From positions 19,598-83,597 of the forward strand of contig JAFYJV010000009.1 of NCBI GenBank assembly GCA_017537965.1: a stretch of 64,000 bases of DNA. The letters run 5' to 3'. Below, piece by piece: positions 41,084 to 50,888 of the stretch (its first letter is position 1; each line of letters opens with the position of its first letter). Under the pieces are notes generated by a model, which did no database searches, was not told the DNA's origin, and worked only from the letters and a program-made list of their open reading frames with translations. The position numbers were made by a program, and so were the translations under genes. The DNA is from Bacteroidales bacterium. GTDB taxonomy: Bacteria; Bacteroidota; Bacteroidia; Bacteroidales; F082.

Positions 41084-44038
41084 TTATTCTTGAATCGGAT
41101 AAGCCTGATAAAGAATATCGTGAAGTAAAGTCCGGATATTCAGTTTTGCAAGGTTGTTCGGTTCGGAACTCGGACAGACACGGTTCGAGAGGAAGATAAT
41201 GGACAACTGATTCTCAGGATCAGCCCAGAAGAAGGTTCCGGTATAGCCTGTATGACCATAGCTACTCATGGAAGCCGACTTTGAAGCCGTCGAAGGTCCT
41301 TTCTTTTCGATGGGCAACTTGTCAAAACCAAGGCCGCGACGATTGTTGTTGTCGGTAAATGGCGCCGTGGTGAAGTATTGGATGGTTTCAGGCTTCAGCA
41401 ACTGTTTGCCTTCAAACTTGCCTTTGTCAAGCAACATCTGGGTGATCACTGCCAAGTCATGGGTGTTGGCAAACAAACCCGCATGGCCTGAGATCCCACC
41501 CATCAACGATGCCATCTGGTCGTGGACATCACCCCACAAAAGCTGTTTTCTGAAAGTCTGGTCATTCTCGGTGGGGACAATGGTCTCGCGCGTCCTCCAA
41601 TGCAAGGGACAATAACCTATGTTGACCAAATGCATCGGATCATAGAACTTCTCCCTTAGATACTCCTCCAAACTCTTGTTGGTCAGCTGTTTGACAAGTT
41701 CTGGAACGAAATAGAACCCCATGTCACAATACACATATTTCTTCTCTTTCATCGGGCTTTTCATGATGGAGTCGATGATCTGCTCCTTGTAGTCGTTGAG
41801 CAAATAAAGGTTCTCTGCCACACGAACAGTATGGGTTTCATCGATATGGTCGATGAAAAACTCTGGTTTCGGGCCGTTCTCGTCTATCAGTTCCAAATGG
41901 AAAGGAATCCACGATTTCATGCCCGACTGGTGTGTGAGGACGTCAATGAGCTTGATGGCTCCCTTGTTGGAGGCGTTCAGATAGGGGAAGTAATCGCCCA
42001 TGGTCTTATTGAGATCTAGCAAGCCATCTTCATAAAGTTTCATCAATGCCAATGTAGAGGCAAAGATCTTGGTAAGTGAAGCGATGTCATAGACATCTTC
42101 CGGCACAACCTTCATCCCTCCTCCGTATGTAAACGTGCCAAAACACTTGTCATACACCACCTTGCCATCTTTCATGGCCAGGATCTGACAACCCGGATAG
42201 GCACCTTGTTCGATGCCGAGCTTAGCCACAGAGTCAAGTTGACGCTCATAAACAGCATTGAGGATCCCCTTGGGCAAGGCAATCTGGTCGATGGAGAGCG
42301 AGCCTTCCTTAAGCACGGGAGCAGAAGCAGGCATTGCCGCAACCAAATCCTTTGGGAGAATGCCATCGCCACAATGGAACTTAGCCGTGGAAACGGACAA
42401 CTTGCCATGAGCGCTTTTCTTGCCAGTCAAGATGTCATTGACAGCATCCAGCACCTCGTCTTCGTCTTGATAACCGACGAGCAGCCCCTTCACACTGTTA
42501 TTGATACGGAAACGATCGAGAACGTAGGGGCAGCCGAACAAATTCAAGATGACATCATTCTGGGCTACCAATTTATTGAAGAAGTCAACCGTCGTTTCGT
42601 TGACACCAAAGTCCTTGTTGGCAAAGATGCTGGTCTGCATCACGTTTACCACAACGAGATCATAAGCCTCCAGATCCTTGAGCCAAAGCAATGCGTCCTT
42701 GGATCCGTCCCTGCTGACACGATACGACTTCACCGTCAGACCCGCATCAGCCAAGGCATCCGCCATGGATTTCGAGCTCTTCTCCTTACCGATGGTGACC
42801 ACGGCGATTTTCTTCCCAGTCTTCAAGGGAATCACAGCATCGTCGTTGCGAAGCATGGTGACAGCCTCTTCAAAGAGCTGTCTGCGTAGGTCAAGATACT
42901 CCACCTTGTTCAAGTCATCGGCCAACTTACCTGTGGCCACTGGAGCATATCGGTTCAATCCGGCATGATATTTATACTTTAAGATCTTTTTGCAGCTCTC
43001 CTCCACACGGACAGCAATCTCCGGATCACGCTCAGCACCTTCTTTGATTTGCTTGATAGCTTCCGGAACATTATGGGGAAGGATCAACACATCGTTGCCA
43101 GCAAGGAAGGCAACGTATGGAACACTGTCGGCAGATACCGTCTGTGATACACCCTTCATGTCAAGTCCATCCGTAAAAATCAGCCCATCAAAACCCATCT
43201 CGCTCTTAAGCAGGTCTGTGACCACGCCTTTTGAAAGGGATGAGGAAGTGTTTGGCACCGCCTCGATGGCAGGGAAATAAAGATGTCCCACCATGGCACC
43301 GTTAACGCCACGCTCGATCAAGTAACGGAAAGGAGCCAACTCCACGTCTTTGACATCCTCCAGGCTCTTGTTTACCGTTGGCAGCGAGACGTGCGAGTCT
43401 GTATCCGTGTCACCATGGCCAGGGAAATGTTTCATGGAGGTGATCATGCCCTTGCTCTGCATCCCAAGAGCATAGGCTGCTGCTTTCTCCCCAACGTTCT
43501 TGGGATCTTCGCCAAAACTGCGCACTCCAATGACGGGGTTCTTAGCATTGGAGTTCACGTCGGCATCTGGGGCAAAGTTCACATGAATGCCCATCCTCGC
43601 ACATTGTTCAGCTACTTGCTGTCCCATGGCATAAAGCAACTCGTTGTCGGTGATCGCCCCAAGAGTCATCTGATAAGGATAGGCGATGGTGTTTCTCACA
43701 CGCATCGCCAGTCCCCATTCCGCATCGATACTCACCATCAATGGCGTCTGTGCCATGGCTTGCCATTCATTGGTCTTTTCCACTTGTGGCACTGCATCGG
43801 CACGGAAGAAACACACTCCACCGATATTGTATTGCTTGATGTATCGTCCAACCTCTTCAAAGAAAGGCTTGTCAGGCAGGTTGGCTCTCATGCAGATCAG
43901 TTGACCCACACGCTGTTCCAGCGTCAGGCTGTTGTAAACGGAATCCACCCAATGTGCCTCGTCATCTTGCGCCGACAAAGATCCACAAAGCGACATCATC
44001 GCAACAAGAACAATCGGAAAAACATGTTTCATTCTCAT
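41084..44038 (-). CDS. GH3 beta-N-acetylhexosaminidase fused to a serine beta-lactamase-type domain
   Basis: The 984-residue secreted protein has a signal peptide ending in GSLSAQ. Residues 30-580 form a GH3 enzyme of NagZ type, with KHFPGHGDTDTDSH (203-216; the His-Asp acid/base) and TDG with the nucleophile Asp289, plus an (alpha/beta)6 C-terminal domain. Residues 600-980 form a class C beta-lactamase/penicillin-binding-like domain with S653-L-T-K656, YVYCDMGFYF (Y-x-D replacing Y-x-N) and HTGYTGT. Such fusions occur in Bacteroidetes. Together they may cut GlcNAc-MurNAc and trim peptides or release D-Ala. It is the last gene of the DUF3352-thioredoxin operon. Start: MRMK; a second ATG two codons on is possible. 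Confidence 0.9.
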   Translation of the reverse strand: MRMKHVFPIVLVAMMSLCGSLSAQDDEAHWVDSVYNSLTLEQRVGQLICMRANLPDKPFFEEVGRYIKQYNIGGVCFFRADAVPQVEKTNEWQAMAQTPLMVSIDAEWGLAMRVRNTIAYPYQMTLGAITDNELLYAMGQQVAEQCARMGIHVNFAPDADVNSNAKNPVIGVRSFGEDPKNVGEKAAAYALGMQSKGMITSMKHFPGHGDTDTDSHVSLPTVNKSLEDVKDVELAPFRYLIERGVNGAMVGHLYFPAIEAVPNTSSSLSKGVVTDLLKSEMGFDGLIFTDGLDMKGVSQTVSADSVPYVAFLAGNDVLILPHNVPEAIKQIKEGAERDPEIAVRVEESCKKILKYKYHAGLNRYAPVATGKLADDLNKVEYLDLRRQLFEEAVTMLRNDDAVIPLKTGKKIAVVTIGKEKSSKSMADALADAGLTVKSYRVSRDGSKDALLWLKDLEAYDLVVVNVMQTSIFANKDFGVNETTVDFFNKLVAQNDVILNLFGCPYVLDRFRINNSVKGLLVGYQDEDEVLDAVNDILTGKKSAHGKLSVSTAKFHCGDGILPKDLVAAMPASAPVLKEGSLSIDQIALPKGILNAVYERQLDSVAKLGIEQGAYPGCQILAMKDGKVVYDKCFGTFTYGGGMKVVPEDVYDIASLTKIFASTLALMKLYEDGLLDLNKTMGDYFPYLNASNKGAIKLIDVLTHQSGMKSWIPFHLELIDENGPKPEFFIDHIDETHTVRVAENLYLLNDYKEQIIDSIMKSPMKEKKYVYCDMGFYFVPELVKQLTNKSLEEYLREKFYDPMHLVNIGYCPLHWRTRETIVPTENDQTFRKQLLWGDVHDQMASLMGGISGHAGLFANTHDLAVITQMLLDKGKFEGKQLLKPETIQYFTTAPFTDNNNRRGLGFDKLPIEKKGPSTASKSASMSSYGHTGYTGTFFWADPENQLSIIFLSNRVCPSSEPNNLAKLNIRTLLHDILYQAYPIQE

Positions 44039-44040
44039 AT

Positions 44041-44075
44041 CTAATCACTTAATTCTAATATCTTAATTCTTGATT
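44041..44075. repeat. Heptad repeat, CTTAATT type, overlapping a stop codon
   Basis: CTAATCA, CTTAATT, CTAATAT, CTTAATT and CTTGATT have a 7-base period. The block starts two bases after the GH3 ATG (in gene direction, before it) and continues through the stop and last codons of the thioredoxin-like gene. Confidence 0.6.
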
Positions 44076-45262
44076 CCCAAATACGATCTCAATTCATCCC
44101 AGTCATACGGCTTACAAAGGATGGTCTTGTCACGGTCAAGCAAAAACGCCGTAGGAGTTGACACGACATGATAGTCAAGGAAAGCCTTCCCTTCCCATCG
44201 CGCCTCGTCATAGCAATGCCATCCCTTCAGTTTCAATCTCTTCAGCTCGCGACGCACCTCCTTCTCATCGTCAGCAATGGCAAAAGTCACCAATTCAAAC
44301 GTCCCTCCCAAGTCAAGATGTTTGCTGATATTTCTCAAGAAATCATGACAATACTCACAGTCCGCGGCCCAAAAGAACACGATGACCCGTTCAGCTTTGG
44401 AGTCATAGAGATGATACGGCTTGCCGTCAATGGTGACAGTCTGGATATCAGGAGCTTTCACACCCACCTTCACTTTCTGATAGGGCTCCGTCAGGCTCAC
44501 CAAGCGGCATCCCTCTTCTTCGGTGATCTCACCTTCTGCCAAGCACGGGAAATTCAGAAGATGGTCAGTCACATCCGACAGTCCCATCGAGGTAAAGCCA
44601 CCCAACAGGTATTGCAACGCAAACTCATACATTGTCATGTTTGTTTTGGCCATTTGCAGGATATGATCCGAAGCAGCAATGAAATCGTCATTTGACAGCT
44701 CAAGGAAACGCACCATCTTCGTCGTCAACACATTGGTCGGAATCAGATCCAGATCCTGGAAGTCCTCTTCCCAAAGTTCCCGCTCACGATCCACCCGAAT
44801 CAACCTAACTGCATAATCAGAAGCATTCCCCATCAAGCTGTCGGTCAAACGCCTGAACGTCTCCGGCTCTTTGTTCCCGAAATGGAAGCGCTCACGCAAC
44901 AACATATAATCTGACCACCGAGTATTTACAGGGTCATCGACAAAGTGGACGGATTGTTGGTCAAAGATGTCGTCCATCGTCAGTGCCACAGGCTTCCCAA
45001 TGGAAAGAAACTCCAAATAAAATCCTTCTCCGACAATGGAATACATCCCCACTGGAAGGATGGAATCGTAATGGAAACGGCCTGCCGGGTCACCCGTGAG
45101 CACGTCCAATGAAACCACGTCCAAACCCAAATAGGCATTGAGTTCAACGTTATCCCCAGCCATTTGTGGAATGACGGCGGAAAAACCACATTGCGCCCTA
45201 GCCGAAAAACGACTAGCAAAGAGCATCAGCAATAACAAAAGCAGTCTTCCTCTTCCCATCAT
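44063..45262 (-). CDS. Thioredoxin-like (TlpA/ResA-type) exported protein
   Basis: The 399-residue protein has a signal peptide (MMGRGRLLLLLLMLFASRFSARA) and a region of about 230 residues of the DUF4369-like kind found in Bacteroidetes disulfide proteins. The C-terminal domain is a thioredoxin fold of AhpC/TSA-TlpA type: KAPDIQTVTIDGKPYHLYDSK, then VFFWAADCEYCHDFLRN with the redox pair C-E-Y-C, and VVSTPTAFLLDRDKTIL. A role in periplasmic thiol-disulfide exchange or cytochrome or lipoprotein maturation is expected. It begins three bases after the DUF3352-like gene and precedes the GH3 fusion, so it is an operon member. Confidence 0.85.
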   Translation of the reverse strand: MMGRGRLLLLLLMLFASRFSARAQCGFSAVIPQMAGDNVELNAYLGLDVVSLDVLTGDPAGRFHYDSILPVGMYSIVGEGFYLEFLSIGKPVALTMDDIFDQQSVHFVDDPVNTRWSDYMLLRERFHFGNKEPETFRRLTDSLMGNASDYAVRLIRVDRERELWEEDFQDLDLIPTNVLTTKMVRFLELSNDDFIAASDHILQMAKTNMTMYEFALQYLLGGFTSMGLSDVTDHLLNFPCLAEGEITEEEGCRLVSLTEPYQKVKVGVKAPDIQTVTIDGKPYHLYDSKAERVIVFFWAADCEYCHDFLRNISKHLDLGGTFELVTFAIADDEKEVRRELKRLKLKGWHCYDEARWEGKAFLDYHVVSTPTAFLLDRDKTILCKPYDWDELRSYLGIKN

Positions 45263-45265
45263 TTT

Positions 45266-47824
45266 TCAATGGATTACATAGTTGAACAATGCATTGCCGA
45301 CTCCAGTAATCAGGTTGATTTCCTGATCGTTGTTCAGGCTTCCCACTGCAAAGGGTGTCTCACCCACCAATCCCGAGTTGACAATCATCTTCCCCTTGCG
45401 ATCGATGAGATAGATTTCTCTCGACTTTTCTGAAACGATGCCAAGAAGTCGCTTATTGCGAGTGATATTGAAAAAGACCGGTTGGGTGGTAATGTCGATA
45501 TCAAACTGATAGGCAAAGAGTTCCTTTTTGAAACGGTCGAACACATGCAGTTCTTTCCCGTCAAGATAAATGAAATCAGGATCCTTGTCACCGTTAAAGT
45601 CCTCATAGAGGAAGAAATGCTTGTCGGAATATGTCCCAAAGTCCGTCCGAGACAATGCGCCATCATCAGCAACATAGAGCAGCTTGCCTTCCTTGTCGGA
45701 AGTCAGGAAAAGCCCCTTGCTCCGGTTTGTGGCATTGGCATAAATGTCGGCCTTGGGCGATTTCTGCATGTCAGAAGACAGCGGGATGCGGATCCTGCCT
45801 TGACGATCAAGGATGCGGACACCGCCACTCACGTCAGAGACGATGAGATAATCCTTGTCATTGGCCACGATATGCTGCACGGATTGGGTCACAAGATCCT
45901 CCGAACGGTGATGGTTCCAACCTTCCACTTCCACACCCTGGATATTGTAATTGTATACAAGGCGGTCGGTGCCGCAAAGCAAAATGCGATAGTCGCGGTT
46001 GTTATTGTAGTCGAAGACAGCCAAACCATTGGAGGCCTCGAAAGGCAGTCGAAGCGGATAGCCCGACACATCATCACCCTCACGGTCGATAAGATGGATC
46101 GAATGTGCCGTATTGAAGAGGATCTGCGTCTTACCATCGTTGAAGGCATCCACAGCGAAGACCTCCCCTAGTGGTGCCTCGTTCAAGGAACGTTTCCAAA
46201 GGATCTCTCCTTCGCTATTGATGAGATACATGGTATTATCTCGGTCGAAGGCAATCACATCGCCACCCTCTCCAGATGGAGCTTCCACAATGAAAGGCTT
46301 GCCTTGCAGGGGAGCGTCGAGGTTGGCTTTCCAACGGACGTTGCTCTCGTCTTTTGTCGCTGTAGGTTGCAGAAGGCAGAGGTTGGCGTAGACCAGGTCT
46401 TTTGAAGAGGCAAACTGCAGGGCAAAGGCTTGAAAACCGTCCAACAGTTTGGGATGTCCATCCAGATAACGATCCAAAAGCCCACCCGTCAAGTCGCCCA
46501 CTTTAGGTTGGTTGCCTGCTCCAGTGGCAAATAGGGTAATGTTGCACGACTCCAACATGCGTTGCTGGAACATCTTGAAATTCTCATTCAAATCGAGGGT
46601 CCGTCCCGAACGGTAACACGCGATGATGTCTTGCATAGCGTTGACTGAGGAGGTGATCACCAAATACTGGTCAACGATGGAGTAGCAGCACCTTTTGATG
46701 GACTTGAACACCGGGCCGAACACGGCGGGCACGATATCCCGCTCTCCCAAGTCGCAGATCACATAACCCTGACAGGTTTGAGATGCGTTAATGCCCGTTT
46801 TTGCAGCCAGTTTATCCATGAACTTGATCACCGCCGAAGGATCGTTCATACGGCCCACGAAGACCTCATGGCGCTCCTCCCCGATGATGTCAAACGACAC
46901 TTCCGAAAGGAAGTTCAACAATTTGTTCTCCACATCGATGCCATACTTCTTATTGAACGCATTCACATTCTCCTCGTCGCAAAACGACTGCCAATAGGAT
47001 GCATAGTCCGACATTCCGAAATGCAGCATCAGTTTCGTGTTGAACGGCAAGATGTTCACAATGGAATTTTTGACAGGCAGCTGGTATTTCAGCGGTCTCA
47101 AACTTGAAGTGGAGTCTGCGGCTACGGCATAACCGTTCATCACCACCTCTTCTTGCCCTGGGATGACATCCAAGGCAGCCCATCCACGTTCATCGTGATA
47201 ATAAAGGTGAGCCTTGACGTTCTGCCCTAGGGTCTTTTGAAGCCGATGGACATCTTCTTCCGCATCGATTTTGACGGGATTGTCCAGTTGCTGGAAAACC
47301 ATCTCGACCGCCTCCATGTCACGGCTCATCCCCAAAAATGGCCCTGTGACGAAAACATAAAGGGTTTCAAGTCCTTTTAGGAGATAGCACTCCGTTTTTC
47401 CTTTCTGTCGGAGATCCGCCTCAATGCCGTTGTTCTTGAAAAAACGCTTCAGCTCCGTGTCTTTCATCTTCTGGGGAAGACATGCCAACAAAAGACAACT
47501 ACGCTTCTCACCTGTTGGCATCGAAGCAACAACCATCCTTGACTGAAGAATCGATGTGCGAAGCCCGGGATCCGTTTGCAACAAGCTATCAAGAAGCATG
47601 GTCAAGTCGCTGACCCAAGCCACGTCGTCATCAGCTTTCATAAAAGGCTCCATATAAGCTTTCCCTTGTATTTCCTTGAGAAATGCCGACACATCAGACG
47701 TCTCCAAAAAAGCCTCGGTCTCGAGTGGGATGGCGTCAAAAACTGTTGTCTCCTTCCTTGAACAGGAGAAAGTCAACAGGCCAAATGCCAACAAGAGCCA
47801 AAGATGTTTCAGATGCTTCTTCAT
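45266..47824 (-). CDS. DUF3352-like lipoprotein with C-terminal beta-propeller-like region
   Basis: The 852-residue lipoprotein has a type II signal ending TFSC (Cys21). Residues 25-480 resemble DUF3352 (TVFDAIPLETEAFLETSDVSAFLKEI...GMSRDMEAVEMVFQQL...YLVITSSVNAMQDII), a family of surface or periplasmic proteins of unknown role. Residues 510-850 are repeats of a propeller-like sort (NTMYLINSEGEILWKRSL, HSIHLIDREGDDVSGYPL, GGVRILDRQGRIRIPL, REIYLIDRKGKMIVNSGL) that may bind ligands. It has its own -7 element, separating it from rnhB, and is followed three bases later by the thioredoxin-like gene. Confidence 0.8.
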   Translation of the reverse strand: MKKHLKHLWLLLAFGLLTFSCSRKETTVFDAIPLETEAFLETSDVSAFLKEIQGKAYMEPFMKADDDVAWVSDLTMLLDSLLQTDPGLRTSILQSRMVVASMPTGEKRSCLLLACLPQKMKDTELKRFFKNNGIEADLRQKGKTECYLLKGLETLYVFVTGPFLGMSRDMEAVEMVFQQLDNPVKIDAEEDVHRLQKTLGQNVKAHLYYHDERGWAALDVIPGQEEVVMNGYAVAADSTSSLRPLKYQLPVKNSIVNILPFNTKLMLHFGMSDYASYWQSFCDEENVNAFNKKYGIDVENKLLNFLSEVSFDIIGEERHEVFVGRMNDPSAVIKFMDKLAAKTGINASQTCQGYVICDLGERDIVPAVFGPVFKSIKRCCYSIVDQYLVITSSVNAMQDIIACYRSGRTLDLNENFKMFQQRMLESCNITLFATGAGNQPKVGDLTGGLLDRYLDGHPKLLDGFQAFALQFASSKDLVYANLCLLQPTATKDESNVRWKANLDAPLQGKPFIVEAPSGEGGDVIAFDRDNTMYLINSEGEILWKRSLNEAPLGEVFAVDAFNDGKTQILFNTAHSIHLIDREGDDVSGYPLRLPFEASNGLAVFDYNNNRDYRILLCGTDRLVYNYNIQGVEVEGWNHHRSEDLVTQSVQHIVANDKDYLIVSDVSGGVRILDRQGRIRIPLSSDMQKSPKADIYANATNRSKGLFLTSDKEGKLLYVADDGALSRTDFGTYSDKHFFLYEDFNGDKDPDFIYLDGKELHVFDRFKKELFAYQFDIDITTQPVFFNITRNKRLLGIVSEKSREIYLIDRKGKMIVNSGLVGETPFAVGSLNNDQEINLITGVGNALFNYVIH

Positions 47825-47840
47825 AGGAATAACGGACAAG

Positions 47841-47848
47841 CAAAGTTA
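47841..47848 (-). promoter_or_regulatory. -7 element TAACTTTG of the DUF3352-like operon
   Basis: TAACTTTG on the minus strand, 16 bases before the ATG. It marks the start of a second transcription unit after the ahcY-rnhB operon. Confidence 0.6.
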
Positions 47849-47881
47849 CATCTATTTTCCAAAAAAGGCAACGAGAAATGG

Positions 47882-47900
47882 GAATTGTTTTCAACAATTC
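47882..47900 (-). terminator. Candidate terminator-like inverted repeat after rnhB
   Basis: GAATTGTT and AACAATTC pair over 8 bp with a 3-base loop, 14 bases after the rnhB stop in gene direction. It is AT-rich and lacks a clear T-run, so it is a weak candidate. Confidence 0.3.
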
Positions 47901-47914
47901 AAGACGACCGTAAG

Positions 47915-48511
47915 TTATAGATCGAGTTTCAGCTGAATCGCCATGTTAAAGGTTTTGCGATGCAGCTCCGTAATGCCATATTCGGCGATGGCCTGCTTGT
48001 GTTCCGGGGTAGGATAGCCCTTGTTCTTTTTCCAGTGATACATGGGGAACCGCTTGTCATACTCCTCCATCAATCGGTCACGGGTCGTCTTGGCCAAAAT
48101 GGAAGCCGCTGCGATGGATTGGTATTTGGCGTCGCCCCCCACCACACACATATATTTCAACTCATGGTATTTCTTGAAACGGTTACCGTCGATAAGCAGA
48201 AATTCCGGTCGCACCTTCAACTGATCGATGGCCCTATGCATCGCCAGGAATGAGGCATTGAGGATATTGATCTCATCGATCTCCTCAGCCGTGACGATAC
48301 CCACACCGTATGCCAAGGCCTCTCGCATGATCAGCTCTCGCAACGCATACCGCTTTTTTTCTGTCAGCTTCTTGGAGTCGTCCAACTCGGGATAATCAGC
48401 GCCAGGCTTCAAGATGACGGCACCTGCCACCACTGGACCGGCAAGGCAACCACGTCCAGCTTCGTCACAACCCGCTTCTATCAAATCGGAATAATGATTC
48501 AAAAGATTCAT
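47915..48511 (-). CDS. rnhB: Ribonuclease HII
   Basis: RNase HII cuts RNA in RNA-DNA hybrids and single ribonucleotides in DNA. The 198 residues have the catalytic start [34 protein letters not shown], the central [24 protein letters not shown] and [11 protein letters not shown]. All four acidic positions expected in type II enzymes (D, E, D, D) appear. The preferred ATG is at 48509-48511, overlapping the end of the DUF6427 gene by four bases; a longer frame reads inside that gene. It is last in the ahcY operon. Confidence 0.95.
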   Translation of the reverse strand: MNLLNHYSDLIEAGCDEAGRGCLAGPVVAGAVILKPGADYPELDDSKKLTEKKRYALRELIMREALAYGVGIVTAEEIDEINILNASFLAMHRAIDQLKVRPEFLLIDGNRFKKYHELKYMCVVGGDAKYQSIAAASILAKTTRDRLMEEYDKRFPMYHWKKNKGYPTPEHKQAIAEYGITELHRKTFNMAIQLKLDL

Positions 48512-49497
48512 GCTGAATGGAATAATGGCCAATAATGCAAGAATATCACTGCCACCATGAAGATCGCGAAAGTGACGTTGGACCAACGGAGTCCGTCGAT
48601 GTATGCCAGCTCATACGAGAACAGCACGCTCAAAGCGATGAACAGCACACCCGTCTGCATGGGATCGCCTCCGAGGAAAAGCATGAATATCCCAAACAGG
48701 AGCAGGATGATCGTCATCATCACCTTGGTTCGGACTGAAACGGTTTTCTCGAAACTGTAGTTGCGAGGCATCAGCAAAGGCATGGCCGACACCAGCAACA
48801 AAAAGGCCAACAAGACCACTTGGAACAACTCGAAACCTTCCGAGGCGAGACGCAAGCCGCTAAAATAGTCAACGTATGCCTGAAGCCGAGGCATCAGGTC
48901 GCCCATCAGGAAATGAACCGCAAAGTAAAAGAAATAAGGAAGCAGTATTCCAAGGAATGGAATTAGATGCAAACGCAAGGAACCCTTATGGATGAGAGCC
49001 AAAGCGATGATGCCCCAAACCGCCAGCAACAACGAGGGAAAGTAACACATCGAAGCGAATGAAAGATAGATGCCCGCGTTGAACAGATACAACTCCGGAC
49101 GCTGAGTCTGATAGATTGAAAACAGCGTATGGATAAACATCAACAGAAACACTGATGCCAACAGCATTGGATAGAAGGTGGTCTGCGCTGGTGTAAGGTT
49201 CATCATTAATAGGAAGACCACGGCTCCAAGAGTACTTACTTTGCTGATAATCTGATTGGAAGCCAAGATGGAATTGAAGAATAGCGCCTCGAAGGCATTA
49301 AGGAGAAAGGCAAACAACAACAGGGCATACGGCCAAAAGTCCAAGATGTCGGCCACCAGATTGTATAGCGGTGTCACCGGACTACGCCAGGTCGCGTCCA
49401 CGTAACCTGTGACAAACGACGGGATCCACATCACGATACAAAGCATCGCGATGACCACATATTGGATAATATAACTCTGCCTGAAAAACCTTATCAT
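48508..49497 (-). CDS. DUF6427 multi-pass membrane protein
   Basis: The 329-residue inner-membrane protein has about nine hydrophobic segments, starting [24 protein letters not shown], with few charges and the [28 protein letters not shown] stretch typical of the DUF6427 family of Bacteroidetes. The family has no known function; its size and topology suggest a polymerase-like or flippase-like role in envelope polysaccharides, which is inference. It lies two bases after purD and overlaps rnhB, inside an operon with a glycosyltransferase. Confidence 0.8.
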   Translation of the reverse strand: MIRFFRQSYIIQYVVIAMLCIVMWIPSFVTGYVDATWRSPVTPLYNLVADILDFWPYALLLFAFLLNAFEALFFNSILASNQIISKVSTLGAVVFLLMMNLTPAQTTFYPMLLASVFLLMFIHTLFSIYQTQRPELYLFNAGIYLSFASMCYFPSLLLAVWGIIALALIHKGSLRLHLIPFLGILLPYFFYFAVHFLMGDLMPRLQAYVDYFSGLRLASEGFELFQVVLLAFLLLVSAMPLLMPRNYSFEKTVSVRTKVMMTIILLLFGIFMLFLGGDPMQTGVLFIALSVLFSYELAYIDGLRWSNVTFAIFMVAVIFLHYWPLFHSA

Positions 49498-49499
49498 TG

Positions 49500-50876
49500 C
49501 TACAGGGACAATTTCATCAAATCCAAACCTATATCATTACGGTGATTTTCTCCCTCAAAGCGGATGTGCTCCACATTGCGATAAGCAATGGCACGGGCTT
49601 CCTCAATAGAGCTGCCCTGAGCCGTGACAGCGATGACACGTCCACCGGCTGTCACCACCTGCCCTTCGGCATTGAAGGCAGTCCCCGCATGGAAGGCTAC
49701 ACAATTTTTTAATTGATCCATGCCTGACATCGCCTTGCCTTTTTCGTAGGCTTCAGGATAGCCGCCAGAGACCAGCATCACCGTGACCGCCGTCTTGTCG
49801 CTCTTGGCAAAATGCACCTTGTCGAGGGTCCCATCGGCGCAAGCATAGAGCATATCGGCGAAGTCGCCTTCGATACGGGTCATCACCGCCTCTGTCTCCG
49901 GATCGCCCATGCGGACATTGTATTCGATGACGTAAGGATCACCGCCGACGTTCATCAATCCGAGGAAGATGAAGCCCTTATAGTCAACATCTTCTGCCCT
50001 CAAGCCTTTCAAAGTGGGCTTCACGATGCGCTCTTCCACTTTTTTCAAGAACTCAGGAGTGCAGAACGGGACAGGCGACACAGCCCCCATGCCTCCAGTG
50101 TTCAAGCCCTTGTCGCCATCGCCGATACGCTTGTAGTCCTTGGCTTCGGGAAGCAGCAGGTAATGTTGGCCGTCGGTAAGCACAAACACCGAGCATTCAA
50201 TGCCTTTGAGGAATTCCTCGATGACCACGGTTGACGAGGCGTCGCCAAACTTGCCATGGATCATCCCTTCCAGTTCGCGGCAGGCTTCTTCCATCGAATC
50301 CAGGATAAGGACACCTTTTCCTGCCGCGAGGCCATCGGCTTTCAACACGAAGGGAGCCTTGAGGGTGGCCAGAAATGCGAGACCGTCGCCGATGTTGTCT
50401 TTCGTCACAGCAAGGCAACGAGCGGTAGGTATGCCATTCTTTTCCATGAAGACCTTGGCAAATGCCTTGCTGCCTTCGAGTCGGGCACCGCGACGGTCGG
50501 GACCGACGATCCTGACCTTTTGAAGCTGTGCGTCACCCTTGAAAAAGTCAACGATGCCATCCACAAGTGGCTGTTCCGGGCCGACCACAACAAGGCCGAT
50601 CTCCTGTTCCAGACAAAAACGCTTGATGCCTTCAAAATCGTTGACCTTGATGTTTACGTTGGTCCCGACTTCAGCGGTGCCCGCATTGCCAGGAGCGATG
50701 AACACCTTGGCACCATCGCCTTGGGCCAGCTTCCATGCCAGTGCATGTTCGCGACCACCCGAGCCGAGTACAAGAATGTTTCGGACCAAGGCGGTGATAT
50801 GCTGGCCTTGAACCATCTTCCAATCGACAGGTTCCTTCGAATTATCAGCGTCGGGATACATGATGATCTGTTCCAT
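49500..50876 (-). CDS. purD: Phosphoribosylamine-glycine ligase with an unusual N-terminal extension
   Basis: PurD joins phosphoribosylamine and glycine in purine synthesis. The conserved protein starts at NILVLGSGGREHALAWKLAQ and has the ATP-grasp parts (KADGLAAGKGVLI, LNTGGMGAVSPVPFCTPEF, YNVRMGDPETEAVM). The 458-residue frame from ATG 50874-50876 carries about 32 residues in front (MEQIIMYPDADNSKEPVDWK...) that canonical PurD lacks. A TTG three codons before NILV could be the real start, but the extended frame is fully open. It lies 12 bases after the glycosyltransferase gene, the same gap size as the other operon junctions, which favours the long form. Confidence 0.93.
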   Translation of the reverse strand: MEQIIMYPDADNSKEPVDWKMVQGQHITALVRNILVLGSGGREHALAWKLAQGDGAKVFIAPGNAGTAEVGTNVNIKVNDFEGIKRFCLEQEIGLVVVGPEQPLVDGIVDFFKGDAQLQKVRIVGPDRRGARLEGSKAFAKVFMEKNGIPTARCLAVTKDNIGDGLAFLATLKAPFVLKADGLAAGKGVLILDSMEEACRELEGMIHGKFGDASSTVVIEEFLKGIECSVFVLTDGQHYLLLPEAKDYKRIGDGDKGLNTGGMGAVSPVPFCTPEFLKKVEERIVKPTLKGLRAEDVDYKGFIFLGLMNVGGDPYVIEYNVRMGDPETEAVMTRIEGDFADMLYACADGTLDKVHFAKSDKTAVTVMLVSGGYPEAYEKGKAMSGMDQLKNCVAFHAGTAFNAEGQVVTAGGRVIAVTAQGSSIEEARAIAYRNVEHIRFEGENHRNDIGLDLMKLSL

Positions 50877-50888
50877 GATACAGTGAGT

